From Chaetoderma sp. LZ-2023a (taxonomy: Eukaryota > Mollusca > Caudofoveata > Chaetodermatida > Chaetodermatidae), in NCBI GenBank assembly GCA_034401795.1, contig CM067370.1:59135333-59199332 (forward strand): 64,000 nucleotides of DNA, given 5' to 3'. The notes beneath the pieces are model-generated. The model had not been told where the DNA came from and made no database searches. It was given only the letters and a program-made list of their open reading frames with translations. Shown here piece by piece: positions 11,453-23,964 of the stretch. The translations under genes were made by a program, and so were the position numbers. Position 1 is the stretch's first letter, and each line of letters starts with the position of its first letter.

Positions 11453-12059
11453 CTAAAGATGAGATATGAACTAAGTTGAGCTAAATAGAAAATGTTAATG
11501 TTGAAAACAAGAGGTCCCCAAGGGCCCGTGACCCTCACCTGGACCATTAGCATTTGAGACATGCATTTAAATATATGCAATTCTTTACATTATATAAGAT
11601 GGCCACCAGAAAAATTGACCATTAAAAATTCTAAGTGAAGCCTCTGGAGCCTATGACCATGGGATCATTTCGGCCGAATTTCGTTTAAAATTGATCTAAG
11701 TAGAAGCAATTTGACAATTCCCGATAAATTTTCATAAAATCTATTTTCTACCCAAAATTTGACAAATAAAAATTCTGAATAGACGATCTAGAGCCTATCA
11801 CCATCAAATTTGTTGAGCTAAATTTGGTTGAAATTGGTCAAAAGGTAGAGTAGCAATTTGACAATTTCAAGTACATTTTAAATAAGATTTCACCCCAAAA
11901 ATATGATGAATCAAAATTCTGTATGGTAGTTCTAGATCCTATCCCGACAGGATCCTTTCAGCCAAATTTGGTTGAACTCGCTCAGAATGGTGACGAGTGT
12001 AAGCAGCAATTTGACAATTTCCGGTACATTTTTAATAAAATCTAAGATTTTCACCCAAA
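11453..12059. repeat. R1-type head followed by about 145-bp repeated units (R3 family)
   Basis: The stretch opens near 11,505 with AACAAGAGGTCCCCAAGGGC and CTCACCTGGACCATTAGC. It then contains about three diverged units with CAAAATTCTGAATAGA, CCAAATTTGGTTGAA and CAATTTGACAATTTC. The same unit recurs at 38,680-39,630, 56,150-56,900 and 58,560-58,960. No coding potential. Confidence 0.7.
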
Positions 12060-14258
12060 GAATTGATGAACTGAATGAAAGAGCGTGATTGATACTGATG
12101 GGATCAATACAATGTAGTTGGTGGATCCAGAATTTCTCACGATCCTTGCGGGGAGCCGTTGCTTCCGTGCTGTCAGGATCATGACGGAGTACTTCTTTGG
12201 TCATATACTTTAGGGGATTGTGGTTGGTAATATTAAAATAAATGACGACAATTTGTAAATATCGGACTGGCCGGTCGCTCCATAAGCCTGTTCGAAATCG
12301 CATGCGTCTTCGAACCTATGATGTTACACCACAATAGGAAGAAAGTTTCAAAAAGCACGATTCTCGTTATGGAGAGAATTGCATGAATTGTTTAAACCAT
12401 CGGCAGATTATGAGATCAGTGCAGCGTAACTAACCCTCTGATCTGTGCAAATAGTCACGCCTTGTAGTCATAAAGCTATATCTAATGATTGCATTGAAGT
12501 CTTCCGGCGCCGTGTTGACAAACTGACAAATGCTATCTAACTATATGACTTATTTAATCAAGTAGAATTCTCCCAGACTGATAATCCGATTAAGCTAGTG
12601 ATCATCAGTGGTCATGACGCCAAGAGAGCCAACAAGAATTTATGATCTATGGACATTGTTAGATTGGAATCCCTTTGAAAGGCAATCAGATTAAGAGATT
12701 TCAATAGTAACTATTGATAAATGGACATATATTATTCACAGATATATGATTTGTTTAATCCAGTGGAGTGTTCTTAGACAGATAATCAGATTAAGCTGGT
12801 GGCTATCAACGGTCTGGCCTGTGGATATTATCAGATTTAGATATTGCGCCTGTATAGACAATGGCAACATTCGTTTCCGTTATGGATGGTCCTTTAAGCG
12901 CATGACAAATAACAAAGGCAAGGTTTTATGATTGTCATAATCGATAACGCGCTAATCACGCAAGGGAGAGATTGACGGAGCATGGAAAGTTCACCATGAT
13001 TGGTATATAAGTGGATGGTATGAAGGCAGTGTGGAGCTTTCATCTCGACTTCGAAATTCATGTTCCACTTCGTGTCTTTTGGCCTTCAACATCCAGAAAT
13101 TATGAAAGGTCGCTTGCTCTCTCAAGTCAAACCTTTGCGTTAGAATAAGATAGTGTAGAAACTTGTAACTGAATCGACTCATTAAATGTACGGATTGTGG
13201 CGATATTGCCTATTTATTGCATACTTATTCAGAACTATTAAAAGCATTATTAATCAGCCATAGAGTTCGAGTGATAGAAGTCCCTCCTTTCCCATTATTG
13301 AGAATCTTCACGAATAGCGCAAGGCCCAGCAACTATAAGAAATAGACAATCTAGTCCAAGCTTGTATGATTGTCGGCAAGCCAAGTTGCAGCGTAAGAGT
13401 TCGCGACACCCAGAATTCTTCAAATTGTCTTTTATTCTTAATATCCCTAAAATGTTCCTTAATACGTATTTGGAACTCATGTTTTGTTTCTCCAACATAC
13501 TGTTTGTAACACTTGTTGCATGTTAATAAATAAATGACATTGCGTGTTTGGCAATATTTTCGTTTTTATATGATATTTTAGTCGTGCGCAAGCTTCTGAA
13601 TGTGTGAGATTGGTCCATGTTGTGGCACAAATTGCAGTTTTGTTTTGTGCATGGTTCGAAAGGGTTTGACATGGTTGTACCCTGTTTTCCCGCCCTTTTT
13701 GGGTCTATATACTTGGCATTGATTAGTGTTTGAGGGATGGGTTATGTCTATAGCCAAACAGAGGATTCTCTGTAAAAGTGGCTCTACACTTAGGACTGCT
13801 TTGAAGTTGGTCCCAGTGGCATAGGATCACCTTTTAGCTAGTTTGCTTTGCGAGTGAAAGTAGAAAATATATGGAATCATGTTGTTTTTTGGTTTCTGTT
13901 TAGGTTTAGATCTGTGCGTGTTACTTTAGATGCTTTGGTCAGGCTTTCATCTAGCTCGTTTGTTGGATAGCCTCTGTTCATATAATGGTAAACAGTGTTA
14001 TGGGCATGTTTGAGATAATCGTTTTCGTTGCTACAGATACGTTTCAATCTTAGAATCTGACCGTATGGGTTTGCTTTTTTTGGTGGAATTAGGATGGGCT
14101 GATGAGTAGTGTAGATATCCATGGGTGTCTGTGGGTTTGGTGTGTAGGTCAAACCCTAGTGTTTTGTCCGCTTTGATGTAGTCACATGTATCCAAGGTGA
14201 TGGACGTGACAGTTTTCTGCTGTGAACTTGATGGTTGGATGGGAGTTGATGTATTCAT
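12060..14258 (-). pseudogene. Penelope-like retroelement, minus copy, 5'-truncated and interrupted
   Basis: Reading the minus strand from 14,258, there is an RT segment with DKTLGFDLHTKPTDTHGYL and SSAHPNSTKK, then KRICSNENDYLKHAHN and YMNRGYP. Next comes a linker with a CxxC motif (KQNCNLCHNMDQSHTF frame, near 13,640) and a good GIY-YIG start near 13,550-13,440 (VIYLLTCNKCYKQYVGETKH, then IRIKEHFRDIKNK). The C-terminal part resumes at 12,303-12,060 (LRHDPDSTEA, then KFWIHQLHCIDPISIN). Between about 13,430 and 12,310 lies roughly 1.1 kb of unrelated sequence with two diverged units of about 190 bp. Frame changes make the copy non-functional. The domain order RT, linker, GIY-YIG is that of Penelope-like elements. 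Confidence 0.82.
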
Positions 14259-14306
14259 TAGCCAAGAGCGATGTTTGGGTGTTCTTGTGGAAGTGTACCC
14301 ATTAGG
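14253..14306. repeat. Single diverged copy of the 52-bp minisatellite unit
   Basis: ATTAGCCAAGAGCGATGTTT followed by GGGTGTTCTTGTGGAAGTGTA matches the 5.2-kb array. It sits exactly between the minus and plus Penelope-like copies. Confidence 0.75.
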
Positions 14307-14309
14307 TTT

Positions 14310-16250
14310 CAGTCAGTGTTGTTGAACCAACCTTTGGACAACTATACACTGACTGACCTAAACAGGTTTTTCAGAAGACTTAACCTCCGCTTCCAATTTC
14401 CACCAAGCTTTTGGGGCAACGATGACCTCCCAAGACAACGAAAAGTCAAGTCAGCACACAGCCTGACAATACGCCCAACTCATTTCAAGATAACTTAAAC
14501 CAGCCAGTAACTGGACACCGGCTCCTGGCAATGACGCCACACTTAATGCATTTTTTAGAATGGTCAAACATGACCTCAATAAAACGGCACACCGCCAACA
14601 ACACAACAGCAAAGACATCACTAAAGATCCTGAGTCTTCACAGCTGCATTGATCATTACAATTACAACACAATTTTGATGAATTTTAATCTTCCAAGGGT
14701 GATAACTTTGGCGAATATGGGCGGAATTTGCCGAAACAAAATTATGATACTTCATCTACCCCTAAAAATCTGCTGAAAAAAAAATTGTGAGTAGGTTCGA
14801 AACTCTAAGATCTGGACTGGACAAGAAGATTTTGGAATTTTTTTAGCATTTCAAGGGCGATAACTCTGGTGAATATGGGCAGTTTTGCCGAAATAAAATC
14901 ATGACACTTCGTCTATCCCTAACACATCACTTATCAAAAGCCAAACACCAGTCAGCACTATACCTCAGATATATTCATGACATATTTATCATGTGGCCGG
15001 CAGGCATGGAAAACCTAGACATTCATAGAACATATGAACAACTCGCATCCAACTATCAGGTTTACAGCAGAAAACGCCGCGACGTCAATCACATTCTTAG
15101 ACACATGTTTACATCAAAGCGGACAAAACACTAGGGTTTGACCTACACACCAAACCCACAGACACCCACGGATATCTACAGTACTCGTAAGCCCATCCTA
15201 ATTCCACCAAAAAGCAAACCCATGCGGTCAGCTTTAGTTTGAAACGCATCTGCAGCAATGAGAACGATTATCTCAAACATGCCCATAACACTGTTCACCA
15301 ATATATGAACAGAGGCTATCCAGCAAACGAGCTCGATGAAAGCCTGACCATCTAAAGCAACACGCCCGTATCTCCTGAAACCTAAACAGAAGAAACCAAA
15401 AAACCCAACAGGATTCCAAGTATTTTCGACTCACTCGCAAAGTGAACTAGCTATCCGACACCACTCGGACCAACTTCAAAGCAGTCCTAAGTGTAGAGCC
15501 ACTTTTACAGAGAAGCCTGTTTGGCTATAGACGTAACCCATTCCTCAAAGACACACTAGTCAATGCCAAATACATGGATCGAAGAAGGGCAGGAAAACGG
15601 GCTACAATTATATCAAACAATGCACAAAACAAAACTGCAATTTCTGCCACAACATGGATCAATCTCACACATTCAGAAGCTCGCACACAAGGAGGGCTCA
15701 AATAGCATATAAAAACAAAAAACATATTGCCTTTACTAACATGCAGCAAGTACTACAAACAGTATGCTGGAGAAAACAAAGTGTCAGTTCCAAATAAGTA
15801 TTAAAGAACATTTTAGGGATATTAAGAATAAAAAGATACCCGTCGCCATTCATTTTAGTCTTACCAACCACCATTCCCTATAGGATTATAGAAGTACTCC
15901 GCCATGATCCTGACAGCACGGAAGCAACTTCTCAACCCCCCATTGTTTTGGTCTCTGTAACATCACCAGACAAGTAACAGCCTGTGACATCAAAACAGTA
16001 GAGCCAATGGAGCTCTCCATATTGAAACGCTTCACCACCACCCGCACTGCTCACCAACACATAAAACAGACTTCATCACCAGCAGCACAACCCGATGCTC
16101 CTGCATCATCATCAGCGGCACCAGAAACATCTCATCCCGCATCACCTGAACCAGCAGAAACTGCCAAACAACCATCAGTCAGTCCGGCTCTAGTTCACCA
16201 CCTTATCGATAAACCCTCTACCAGGGCTATCCCCACGCCGGCCAGATGAG
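14310..16250 (+). pseudogene. Penelope-like retroelement, plus copy, decayed
   Basis: N-terminal pieces lie at about 14,310-14,660 (LTDLNRFFRRLNLRFQF, then NWTPAPGNDATLNAF in another frame, a Penelope-type pre-RT motif). A foreign insert follows at about 14,670-14,890 and contains a repeated GGGCGATAACTCTGGTGAAT-like unit. The RT palm is at about 14,900-15,130 (LYLRYIHDIFIMWPAGMENL; the catalytic YIDD reads YIHD). Next come DKTLGFDLHTKPTDTHGY, a decayed linker, and a decayed GIY-YIG (CSKYYKQYAGEN) near 15,740-15,790. A Pro/Ser/Ala-rich open frame at 16,007-16,249 may be part of its tail or chance. It is closely related to the minus copy at 12.1-14.3 kb. Confidence 0.8.
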
Positions 16251-16599
16251 CCGTGGCACTCGCCAGGATATTCCGCCATGCTGTCAAGCCCAGGGCCCCA
16301 TAGTCAACAGCAACGATTTCTTCAATAATCACACACTAGAAAAACCTACACAACAAAACACAGCAACGATTGAAGTGAGGAAGAATTAAGGCCAGAGTCA
16401 CTCATGGCTTTACTAGTTGACTTTTAAAGGTAAGAAACTACTACTTTAAAAATTTATTATTCACAAACCGTGCCTTAAGAAATACTAACAAGAGTTCCTC
16501 CGCAAATGGCGCACAATAGCCCGCCATGATGACAAACCAATGAATGAGAGCTTTCAGAAAATATTCATTTCCTCCTCAGACCCAGACCAGACATCCTTA
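16251..16599. other. No recognisable feature
   Basis: I see no gene and no clear repeat in this stretch. It may be 3' sequence of the Penelope-like plus copy. Confidence 0.4.
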
Positions 16600-17335
16600 T
16601 GAACTGTCAGTGATCCATTAAATGGTCAAGGAGGTATCATCCGGAAACCAATTTTCAAGATGGCCATAGGAATTTCGGATTATCGTAAATTTCTTCACCA
16701 GACATTTCAACCACCCTATGAAGTGATCCGATAAATGGTAAATGAGATATCATCCAGAAAACAACTGTCAAGATGGCAGCCCATGGGTGGTGGCCATCTT
16801 GGAGTTTGGATCATCGTCAATTTCCATAGGTTTCTTCTCCAGTCCTAGTCCAACAACTCTATGAAGTTTCAAAGCGATCCATTAACGGGAACAGAGCTAT
16901 CATCCAGAAACCAATTTTCAAGATGGCCACTGGCGGTCATCTTGGATTTCTGATCAGCATTGATTTCGATAGTTTTCTTCCCCAGACCTAGTCCAATCAC
17001 CCGTATGAAGTTTCAAAGCGATCCGATGAACGGTAAGAGTTATCATCCGGAATCTAATTTTCAAGATGGATGCCAGTGGCTGGTGGCCATCTTGGGTTTC
17101 TGATTGTCAATTTCGAGGTTCCCCCCCCCCCCCAGACCTAGTCCAACCACTCTATGAAGTTTCAAACCGATTCGATAAATGGTAAAGGAGTTATAATCTG
17201 GAAACTAATTTTCAAGATGGCCACCGGTGGCTGGCGGCCATCTTGGATTATGGATCGTCGATTTTGATAGGTTTCTTCCCCAAACCATGTCCAACCACGC
17301 CATGAAGCTGCAATGCGATCCGACAAAACGTGGTT
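16600..17335. repeat. Tandem repeat of about 120-160 bp, about five copies, with internal palindrome
   Basis: Each unit has ATCATCCGGAAACCAATTTT, CAAGATGGCCACCGGTGGCT, GGTGGCCATCTTGGATTTCT and CCTAGTCCAACCACTCTATG. The CAAGATGGCCACC and GGTGGCCATCTTG parts pair with each other, so each unit can form a short hairpin. C-tract and G-tract runs at 17,119-17,133 and 17,340-17,360 flank the last unit. Confidence 0.8.
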
Positions 17336-17454
17336 TGGTGGGGGGGGGGGGGGGGGGGGGAAGAGACAAATTCTAGTGAGATATGACAAAGCCTAGTCTA
17401 TCTATCAATACAGACTGAGAACAACTCATTGATCTATTCAAACATTAGAATACA

Positions 17455-17516
17455 TCAGTCCTCTGATGAGTACAGCCATAACATAGGCACGAAACGCTAG
17501 CAATCGGGCTCAACAA
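17455..17516 (+). ncRNA. Candidate hammerhead ribozyme (Penelope-associated type), possibly decayed
   Basis: The conserved core CTGATGAG (17,473-17,480) is followed 19 nt later by CGAAAC. The intervening GTACAGCC and GGCAC can pair as stem II (GU/AC and GCC/GGC with a bulge). Upstream AGTCC can pair with GGGCT just after AATC, as stem I flanking a cleavage site of NUH form. Stem III is very weak here. Penelope-like retroelements are known to carry hammerhead motifs with weak stem III in their terminal repeats, and one lies immediately upstream in the same orientation. Activity is unproven. Confidence 0.5.
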
Positions 17517-17558
17517 ATGGACGCAAACAATCACAGACAGCTTTTACCAAAAAAATAA

Positions 17559-19127
17559 CAAGAGGCCCAATGGGCCTGTATCGCTCAACTGGAACATTGG
17601 CATTTCAACTTATCTTATTTAAGTTTTACATCCATCGGTGCCACTTCCAATTACTTTCAGTCAAATGGTTTCAGTTTTCGAGATACTGACAACAATCTCT
17701 GGACTGTTTTTTGCAATAGTGATTTTGAACAATGTTTAAGCGAAAATAGATGACATCAGTCCTAACAACAGCTGATTTCTTAACTGTCTCGCAGCTGCAA
17801 GCCACTGCAGCCAATAATTTCAATTCTTTGAAGCGATTTACTTGAACATTTTGAAACAAATTTGACCGAGTTGTTAGCGGCTTAGCCACCAACTTTCAGT
17901 CAAATCTTTTTCAAAATATTTATCAGGTTCAGAGATATAACCTTTGGAATGTCGTCTGCAAAAACTCAGCAGTCAGACGGTTAACAGTTCAAATAAAATT
18001 GAAGAAAATGGTCTCTCAAGGCAGGTGGTCTCTTAATACAGGTTGTCTCTATAGCAGGTTATTCCCCCACCACCACACAATCAATTTAACACATGCGCAT
18101 CTGGCTGAAACACCAAGTTAGCAGCAGGGGTGGGGTGAGCTGGAGTTTATTTAGAAAATAATTTGACCGAGTCATTGCTGCCTTAGGCAACAACAAGTTT
18201 CAATCAAATAGATTTCAAAATATTTTTAAGAGCCTAGATGTCAGAGCACATAATACATATCTTAAATATTTAGGCAATGAGCTTAAAAGTTAATGTTAAT
18301 TGGAATTATCTGGTTTGGCAATAAAATCTGACATGGTGATAAAACAGTGGACGGTGGGAACAAACCTGTATTTCCCCTATGAAAGTATCAGTTTCATTTT
18401 CACAACACAGATATTAGATGCCAACTTTAACAGTGACAAAGTTTGGTATCAATCCGTCAAGAAACATAAAAATGAGCAGCCATTGTTGGTGATGGACAGA
18501 CAGACATACAGAAGATGGACAGGGGGTCATTGCTATACAACAGCTGACTGACAGGTCAGCTGACTTAAGAAAACCAATTTCGGCTTCAAAATCCATCAAA
18601 TAAAAAAATTGAATATGGCAGCCAAACATGCTAAAATTTGATTGGTCCATGGCGATCATGTTTTTTTACCCATCAACAAACTTTAATGGACCTTAGTCCA
18701 TAATCATATCCCCCAAATTTCGGCCCGATCTGTTCAGCGGTTCTGCAGGTAATTTTAACGCAAACTAGGTCATCCAAGATGGATGCCGAACCATTTGGCC
18801 AATCAAGTTCCTTTGAACAAACTTGGTTCAGCTCTTGCCCTATATGCTATTTCATGAGTTTTGAATTGATCCAACAAGCGGTTTCGGAGATCTTTTAGAG
18901 GTTTCTAAAAATCGGCCAAAACTCGAGATGGCCACCGGCAAAATTAGCTGATCGACTTCCTTTGAACAAACTTAGATAAAAACTATGCAAACCTGCCTAG
19001 CCACAGAATTTATTATTTCGTTGAAATTGGCCATGTGGTTAATGAGTAGTGTTTTAAAGCAAAAGTTGGCGGACGGACAGTCGACGCGGCATAAGCTCGT
19101 TTGGCCCGAAGGCCAGGTGAGCTAAAA
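17559..19127 (+). repeat. R1 dispersed element, about 1.57 kb
   Basis: It begins ACAAGAGGCCCAATGGGCCT then GTATCGCTCAACTGG, and ends AAGGCCAGGTGAGCTAAAAA. This start and end recur in many places in the window and the ends are inversely similar around GCTCACCTGG. Internally there are AAGATGGCCGCC-like motifs and a GGACGGACAG run. It encodes nothing recognisable and is probably non-autonomous. Confidence 0.7.
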
Positions 19128-19138
19128 ACCCAGTTTGT

Positions 19139-20778
19139 AACAAGAGGCCTGTATCACTCACCTGGAATATTGGTATTTCAACTAATCTTTATTAAATTTT
19201 ACATCAATCAATGCCACTTCAAATGACTCAGTCAAATGATTTAATTTTTTTTTTTTAATATTGACAACAATCTCAAGACTGCTTTTTGCAATAGTGATTT
19301 TGAACAATATTTAAGTGAAAATAGATGACATCAGTGCTAACAATAGAAATCGATGGCATACTGTAAGACACGACCCAAAGGGAGAATCAGAAGGCAGTCT
19401 CTTACGGCAGCTGGTTTCTTAATAAAGTTTCAAATACATTGCTTAATTGGATTTAGCAAATGAAGAAAATAGTCTCGCAGGTGGTTTCTTAACCCATTCA
19501 CCCATTGGAAAAGTATTCTTTATGATATCAAACTTATTTCATTGAATATTTTGAAATTAATTTTACTTGAAACAATTGTACAGTAGGCAGCAATGACTTC
19601 CAGTCAAATTGATTTCAAAATATTCAGGTTTCTCTGTATGGATGCCTTGAAAATGCGATATAGGGAATTCACTATTGAAAGGGTTAATACAGGTGGTATT
19701 TATAGCCGGTTTAACTGAGAGTATTCCAAACTATTCATTTAACACATGTACAGCTCGCTGAATGACCAAGTTAGCAGAAGGGGATGGGTATCCAGGTGAG
19801 CTGGAGTTTATTTAGAAAATAATTTGACTGAAAGTCATTGCTGCCTTAGGTTCTAACAACTTTCAATCAAATACATTCCAAAATATTGAATAGTATAGAT
19901 GTCAGAGCGCATAATACATATCTTAAATATTTAGCCACGGGTGTAAAAAACGATAAACTGTTAATGGTTTTTATCTTGTTTGGCAATAAGATGTCGGGCA
20001 TGATAAATCATTGCAGGTGTAAAAAAACCTGTCTAATATTTGCCTATGAATTTGGCACTATATTAGTATTGCAAATAGTTAAGGGCGGATAACTCTGGTG
20101 TTTGACGTCGTATCAGTTTCATGTTCGCAGCACAGATATTAGATGCCGACATTAACATTGTGACCAAGTTTGGAGTTAATCCACCTAGAAACAACACCAT
20201 GTGCTGCCATTATTGAGGATGGACGGACAGATGGATGACAGACTGGGGGGTTATCGCTATGCGTCAGAGGGCTGACAAGCCAGTTGAGCTAATAAAACCA
20301 ATTTCAGCTTCAAAATCCATAAAATCAAATATCGAATATGCCTGCCAAACATTCTACATATTGATTTGTACACAGCTACCATGGGTTTTTACCTATCAAC
20401 TCCCCATGAACAAACTTTAATGGCCCTTAGTCCATAATTATATCCCCCAAATTCAGTCCCGATCTGTTCAGTGGTTCTGCAGGTCGTCGTTTATTTCGAA
20501 AACTAGGTCGGTCACCCAAGATGGCTGCCGAGTCAATGATATGTCATGAGTTTTGAATTGATCCACCAAGAGGTTTCTAAAAATCGGCCAAAATCCAATA
20601 TGGCCACCGGTCGATCGACTTCCTTTGAACAAACTTAAATCCCTATGCCCTAAGGATGCTTCCTGCCAAATATAATTGAAATTGGCCCAGTGACTCTTGA
20701 GCAGTCGTTTAAAGACAAAGTTGGCGGACGGTTGCCATGGCATAAGCTCACTTGGCCATTTTGGCCAGGTGACCTAAC
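19139..20778 (+). repeat. R1 dispersed element, about 1.64 kb
   Basis: It starts ACAAGAGGCCTGTATCACTC and ends near TTGGCCAGGTGACCTAACAA. It is arranged head to tail with the preceding R1 copy and shares its internal order. No coding capacity. Confidence 0.68.
19545..19633. repeat. F2 foldback element
   Basis: Arms TTGAATATTTTGAAATTAAT and ATTGATTTCAAAATATTCA flank AGGCAGCAATG. It lies inside an R1 copy. Partial copies occur near 17,840-17,930, 18,150-18,230 and 19,810-19,895. Confidence 0.65.
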
Positions 20779-21553
20779 AAGATTAGTGACATTACCCTGT
20801 AGACACCAAGGCCATTGTGTGATGCCCCTTCATTATAAGGAAGTGTGTACAATTGGGTCCAGTATGATTAACCAAATATGAGGTATGAAATGATAAGCCG
20901 AGCTAAATGCAAATTGGCAGCTAACCCTGCCAGATGACGCGGATGACGAGCGCGGTATTACAATAGCTCATTTTACTTTGTAATAAAGACAAAAATAAGT
21001 ATCTGACCCCAGTTGTAACAAGACACCAGACACAAGGGTACAATATTTTACTTCACACAGTCATCTACATAGACATGGAAGAGAAAAAAATACAAACAAG
21101 TGCTTAAACGTTTGTCATTTTTTTAATGCTTTTTATTATGCAGTTTATACATATTTTTATTTTAAAAATTAAACTGTTTTGTCATAATAATCATTAGAAT
21201 GATGAAGTTTAGAGATTGATAATTACTGATCTATTTCAGGTAATATCATCCAACTGAAAAATAATATTTACTTATAAAATCAAATAAAATATTTCTTTTA
21301 ATCATGGCCTTTCAAGTTACCTTTTAGCACAAAGTAGGACAAGAACTGTTGATAACAGGTCACCAAAAACATCTACATACGACTCTGTGCCTTTTAGATG
21401 ACCATAAGCTGACCAACTGACATCAATTGAGGAAACCATTTCTAGCCAGGGCACGCGCATTTCTAGATAAGCTCCGCCCACTTTTTTACACACTTGAATC
21501 TGTTTGAAACCAGAATTCAGAATCTAAATTTCAGGGTAAGTATACAGTTAAGT

Positions 21554-21643
21554 TGTTGAATATTTTAAAACTAGTTTAACTGAATTGCTGCCATAGAGGC
21601 AGCAACAGCTCCTTCGTCAAATTAGTTTCAAAATATTCAACAG
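21554..21643. repeat. F2 foldback element
   Basis: GTTGAATATTTTAAAACTAG pairs with TTAGTTTCAAAATATTCAAC. The inner arms GCTGCC and GGCAGC also pair. Nearly complete hairpin of about 90 nt. Confidence 0.8.
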
Positions 21644-21917
21644 GATGTTTACTATATTGTAACACTATAGCGACACATTTTTCGATTTTCGTGATAGAGC
21701 TCATTTTGATTGCGCTCTCAGCTAACTTGTGACATAAATGATTATGATGTCATATACTTGAGTGAAAGAGTGGATGGATCCCTCTACATTCACCAGTCTT
21801 TCTTTCAGTTGTATTAAGTTTCTTGTATAGACATAAATTGCTGAGACCGTACATGATATGGAATATTTGTGGTTTGTGTGTGGTACCAATGGTCAGAGAT
21901 ATAGTATTAGTCCTGAG

Positions 21918-22016
21918 TCCACTTGTTGTCATACACAATGTAAGGTTGACTCCACTTGTTGTCATACACAATGTAAGGTTGACACCACTTGTCATAGACA
22001 ATGTAAGGTTAAATAT
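21918..22016. repeat. Short tandem repeat, about 32-38 bp, three copies
   Basis: CCACTTGTTGTCATACACAA then TGTAAGGTTGA occurs twice exactly and a third time with a deletion and changes (CACTTGTCATAGACAATGTA). Confidence 0.85.
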
Positions 22017-22830
22017 CTGATTAGAAATATCATCACTTTACTCCATATTAATAATAGTTGAACAAAGTGGCTCACACAATCAAACATGCATATTTATAAG
22101 AATGTATCTCTTGCACAGAGCTCTACTTGATGGCAAATGACCTTTTACTGACAAAACTGAGCCGATTTGATGGTCTCTCGGCAAAATGATATAATGCTTT
22201 ACTTTGTCTATTTAATGCCATACACAATAGCCAATACTGGATTCATGACATATGCTAATAAATTATGCTGTCATTTATTGATATGTTAGAATTTGCCGAT
22301 ACATTAGAAAGCTGGCTGCACGATACACTATTTATGGCTACACAAGATTACGATCACCTGTCATAAGCGTCGTCTATGCATTCATGCTCTATGGACAAAA
22401 TGAATGACTGCTTTACTTTGTAGGGAAGGCAACATAGGAAACTAGAAAACTGTTAATGTGAGCTATGTGTTTCACAGAAACATTATTTGCTAGAAGTGAA
22501 AATTGCCATCAATTGCAAATACAATGTTGGTACCGTTGGTAGATCTACTTAGATAACCGCGAGTCCAGATCAATTTATACTTTTTGGTTTTACAATTTCC
22601 CCCTGCATTAATTTTCCTATTCATAAAGAAAATAAATGCAGAAATTTTATCACAGAATTTCAAGGATTGTTTCTATCTTAATTTTTGCCAGTCAGATCCC
22701 TCACTCAGAGTTTTCCATAACTGTTTTCTGTAGCTTTACATAGCATTTATTGGCTTAGTCGGCCAAAAAAAGGTTTCCGCTAAGGTCATGAGAAAAGTCC
22801 CTACGGTCATGAGGAAAGTCTCCAAGGCAT

Positions 22831-22950
22831 TTGCAGGCCAAGTGAATTATTTTTGACAATTTAGAACTGGTATGGCTGGCTCGCTAATCGAACCAGTCAT
22901 TCTAGTGGTAAATTGACAAAAAAATAATCACTTGGCCTGCAAATGGCGAT
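22831..22950. repeat. F1 foldback element (diverged copy)
   Basis: GCAGGCCAAGTGAATTATTT pairs with the closing AAATAATCACTTGGCCTGC. The centre has GGCTGGCTCGCTAATCGAAC. The outer TTAACCC ends are not clear. Confidence 0.7.
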
Positions 22951-23964
22951 TCATTATGTAAGAATATGTATCTCCTTGACTGGCCTTGTCCATTAAATGT
23001 TATTATTTTAAGTCTAATACTCGATCTCAGCTTGACCATTAAATGTTATTATTTTAAGTTCCAATACTCGATCTCGGCTTGAAATTTTTCACTATTTGAG
23101 TTTTCTTTCTCCGATCTTGTGGTGTGATGGAAATTTTAAGACAAAATATTAAACGGGCCTGGCCTCACTTACTGAACCGTGAACATGGCAGAGATATATA
23201 GTTTAACATCAGTAAAAGGATTAAAACTCCACAGGACTATCCTTTTCTCTGCACCAATGATAATTTTCAATTGTGATATAATAACCTAAGTAAAATTTTA
23301 TATCTCTTGCTACTGGCAATGTATTAATATCTCTTGCTACTGTGACAACTGGATCCTATGACTGACGGCTTTCAGCCAGTGTAGTGTGGACTGCTTAGCC
23401 GAATCACGTATTGCACAGGCAAGCTAAACTAAACATAAAAATTATATAACTAAACTCAATATCACTATAATGGTCAATATATAATTACAATAAACTACAT
23501 GAATGATAAAGCTTTAATATTGCTGTAGATAATAGGCAATGAAAGCTATGCTAACAATGTTATAGAATGGTTTATCTACAATGTTACAATGATCTTTTGC
23601 TGTCCTGACTCAATAAACTGACTGTAATTTTACGTGAAATTTTGGCTCATTTTCTTTTGTGTCAACAAGATAATCCAAATTTACACTCGCCATACTTCTC
23701 ACAACTATTCTTACTCATAAATTTCTTTGTTTAAACATACAATAGATGGCAATGTTATGTGAAGTGACCATATATGTACCTAAATAGGTTACTAATGATA
23801 TTTGGTTATATTAATACAAATTGCAAATGATCTATTTGTGACATTCTATATCAAGATAATGTGAATTTATAATGTTTTACTACATGTTACAAATATATTC
23901 TCCCAATACAGTAAAGCTCTGAAATAACTAACATATTTCCAAATAAAAATAAGATGCACTAGAC

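Larger units (their letters stand above)
20779..22830. other. Non-coding; mixed short repeats
   Basis: Contents: an R2 fragment at 20,795-20,900, one F2 foldback element, and a three-unit tandem repeat. The rest shows no recognisable gene, and open frames have no family resemblance. Confidence 0.5.

Noticed and set aside
16007..16249. Pro/Ser/Ala-rich 80-codon frame
   Set aside because: Low complexity and no domain. Kept only as a possible tail of the Penelope-like copy.
18300..18659. Open frames in R1 copies (also 20,468-20,881; 32,490-32,681; 37,847-38,086; 60,102-60,308)
   Set aside because: The same frames recur wherever R1 occurs and contain no known domain. They are shadows of a repeat.
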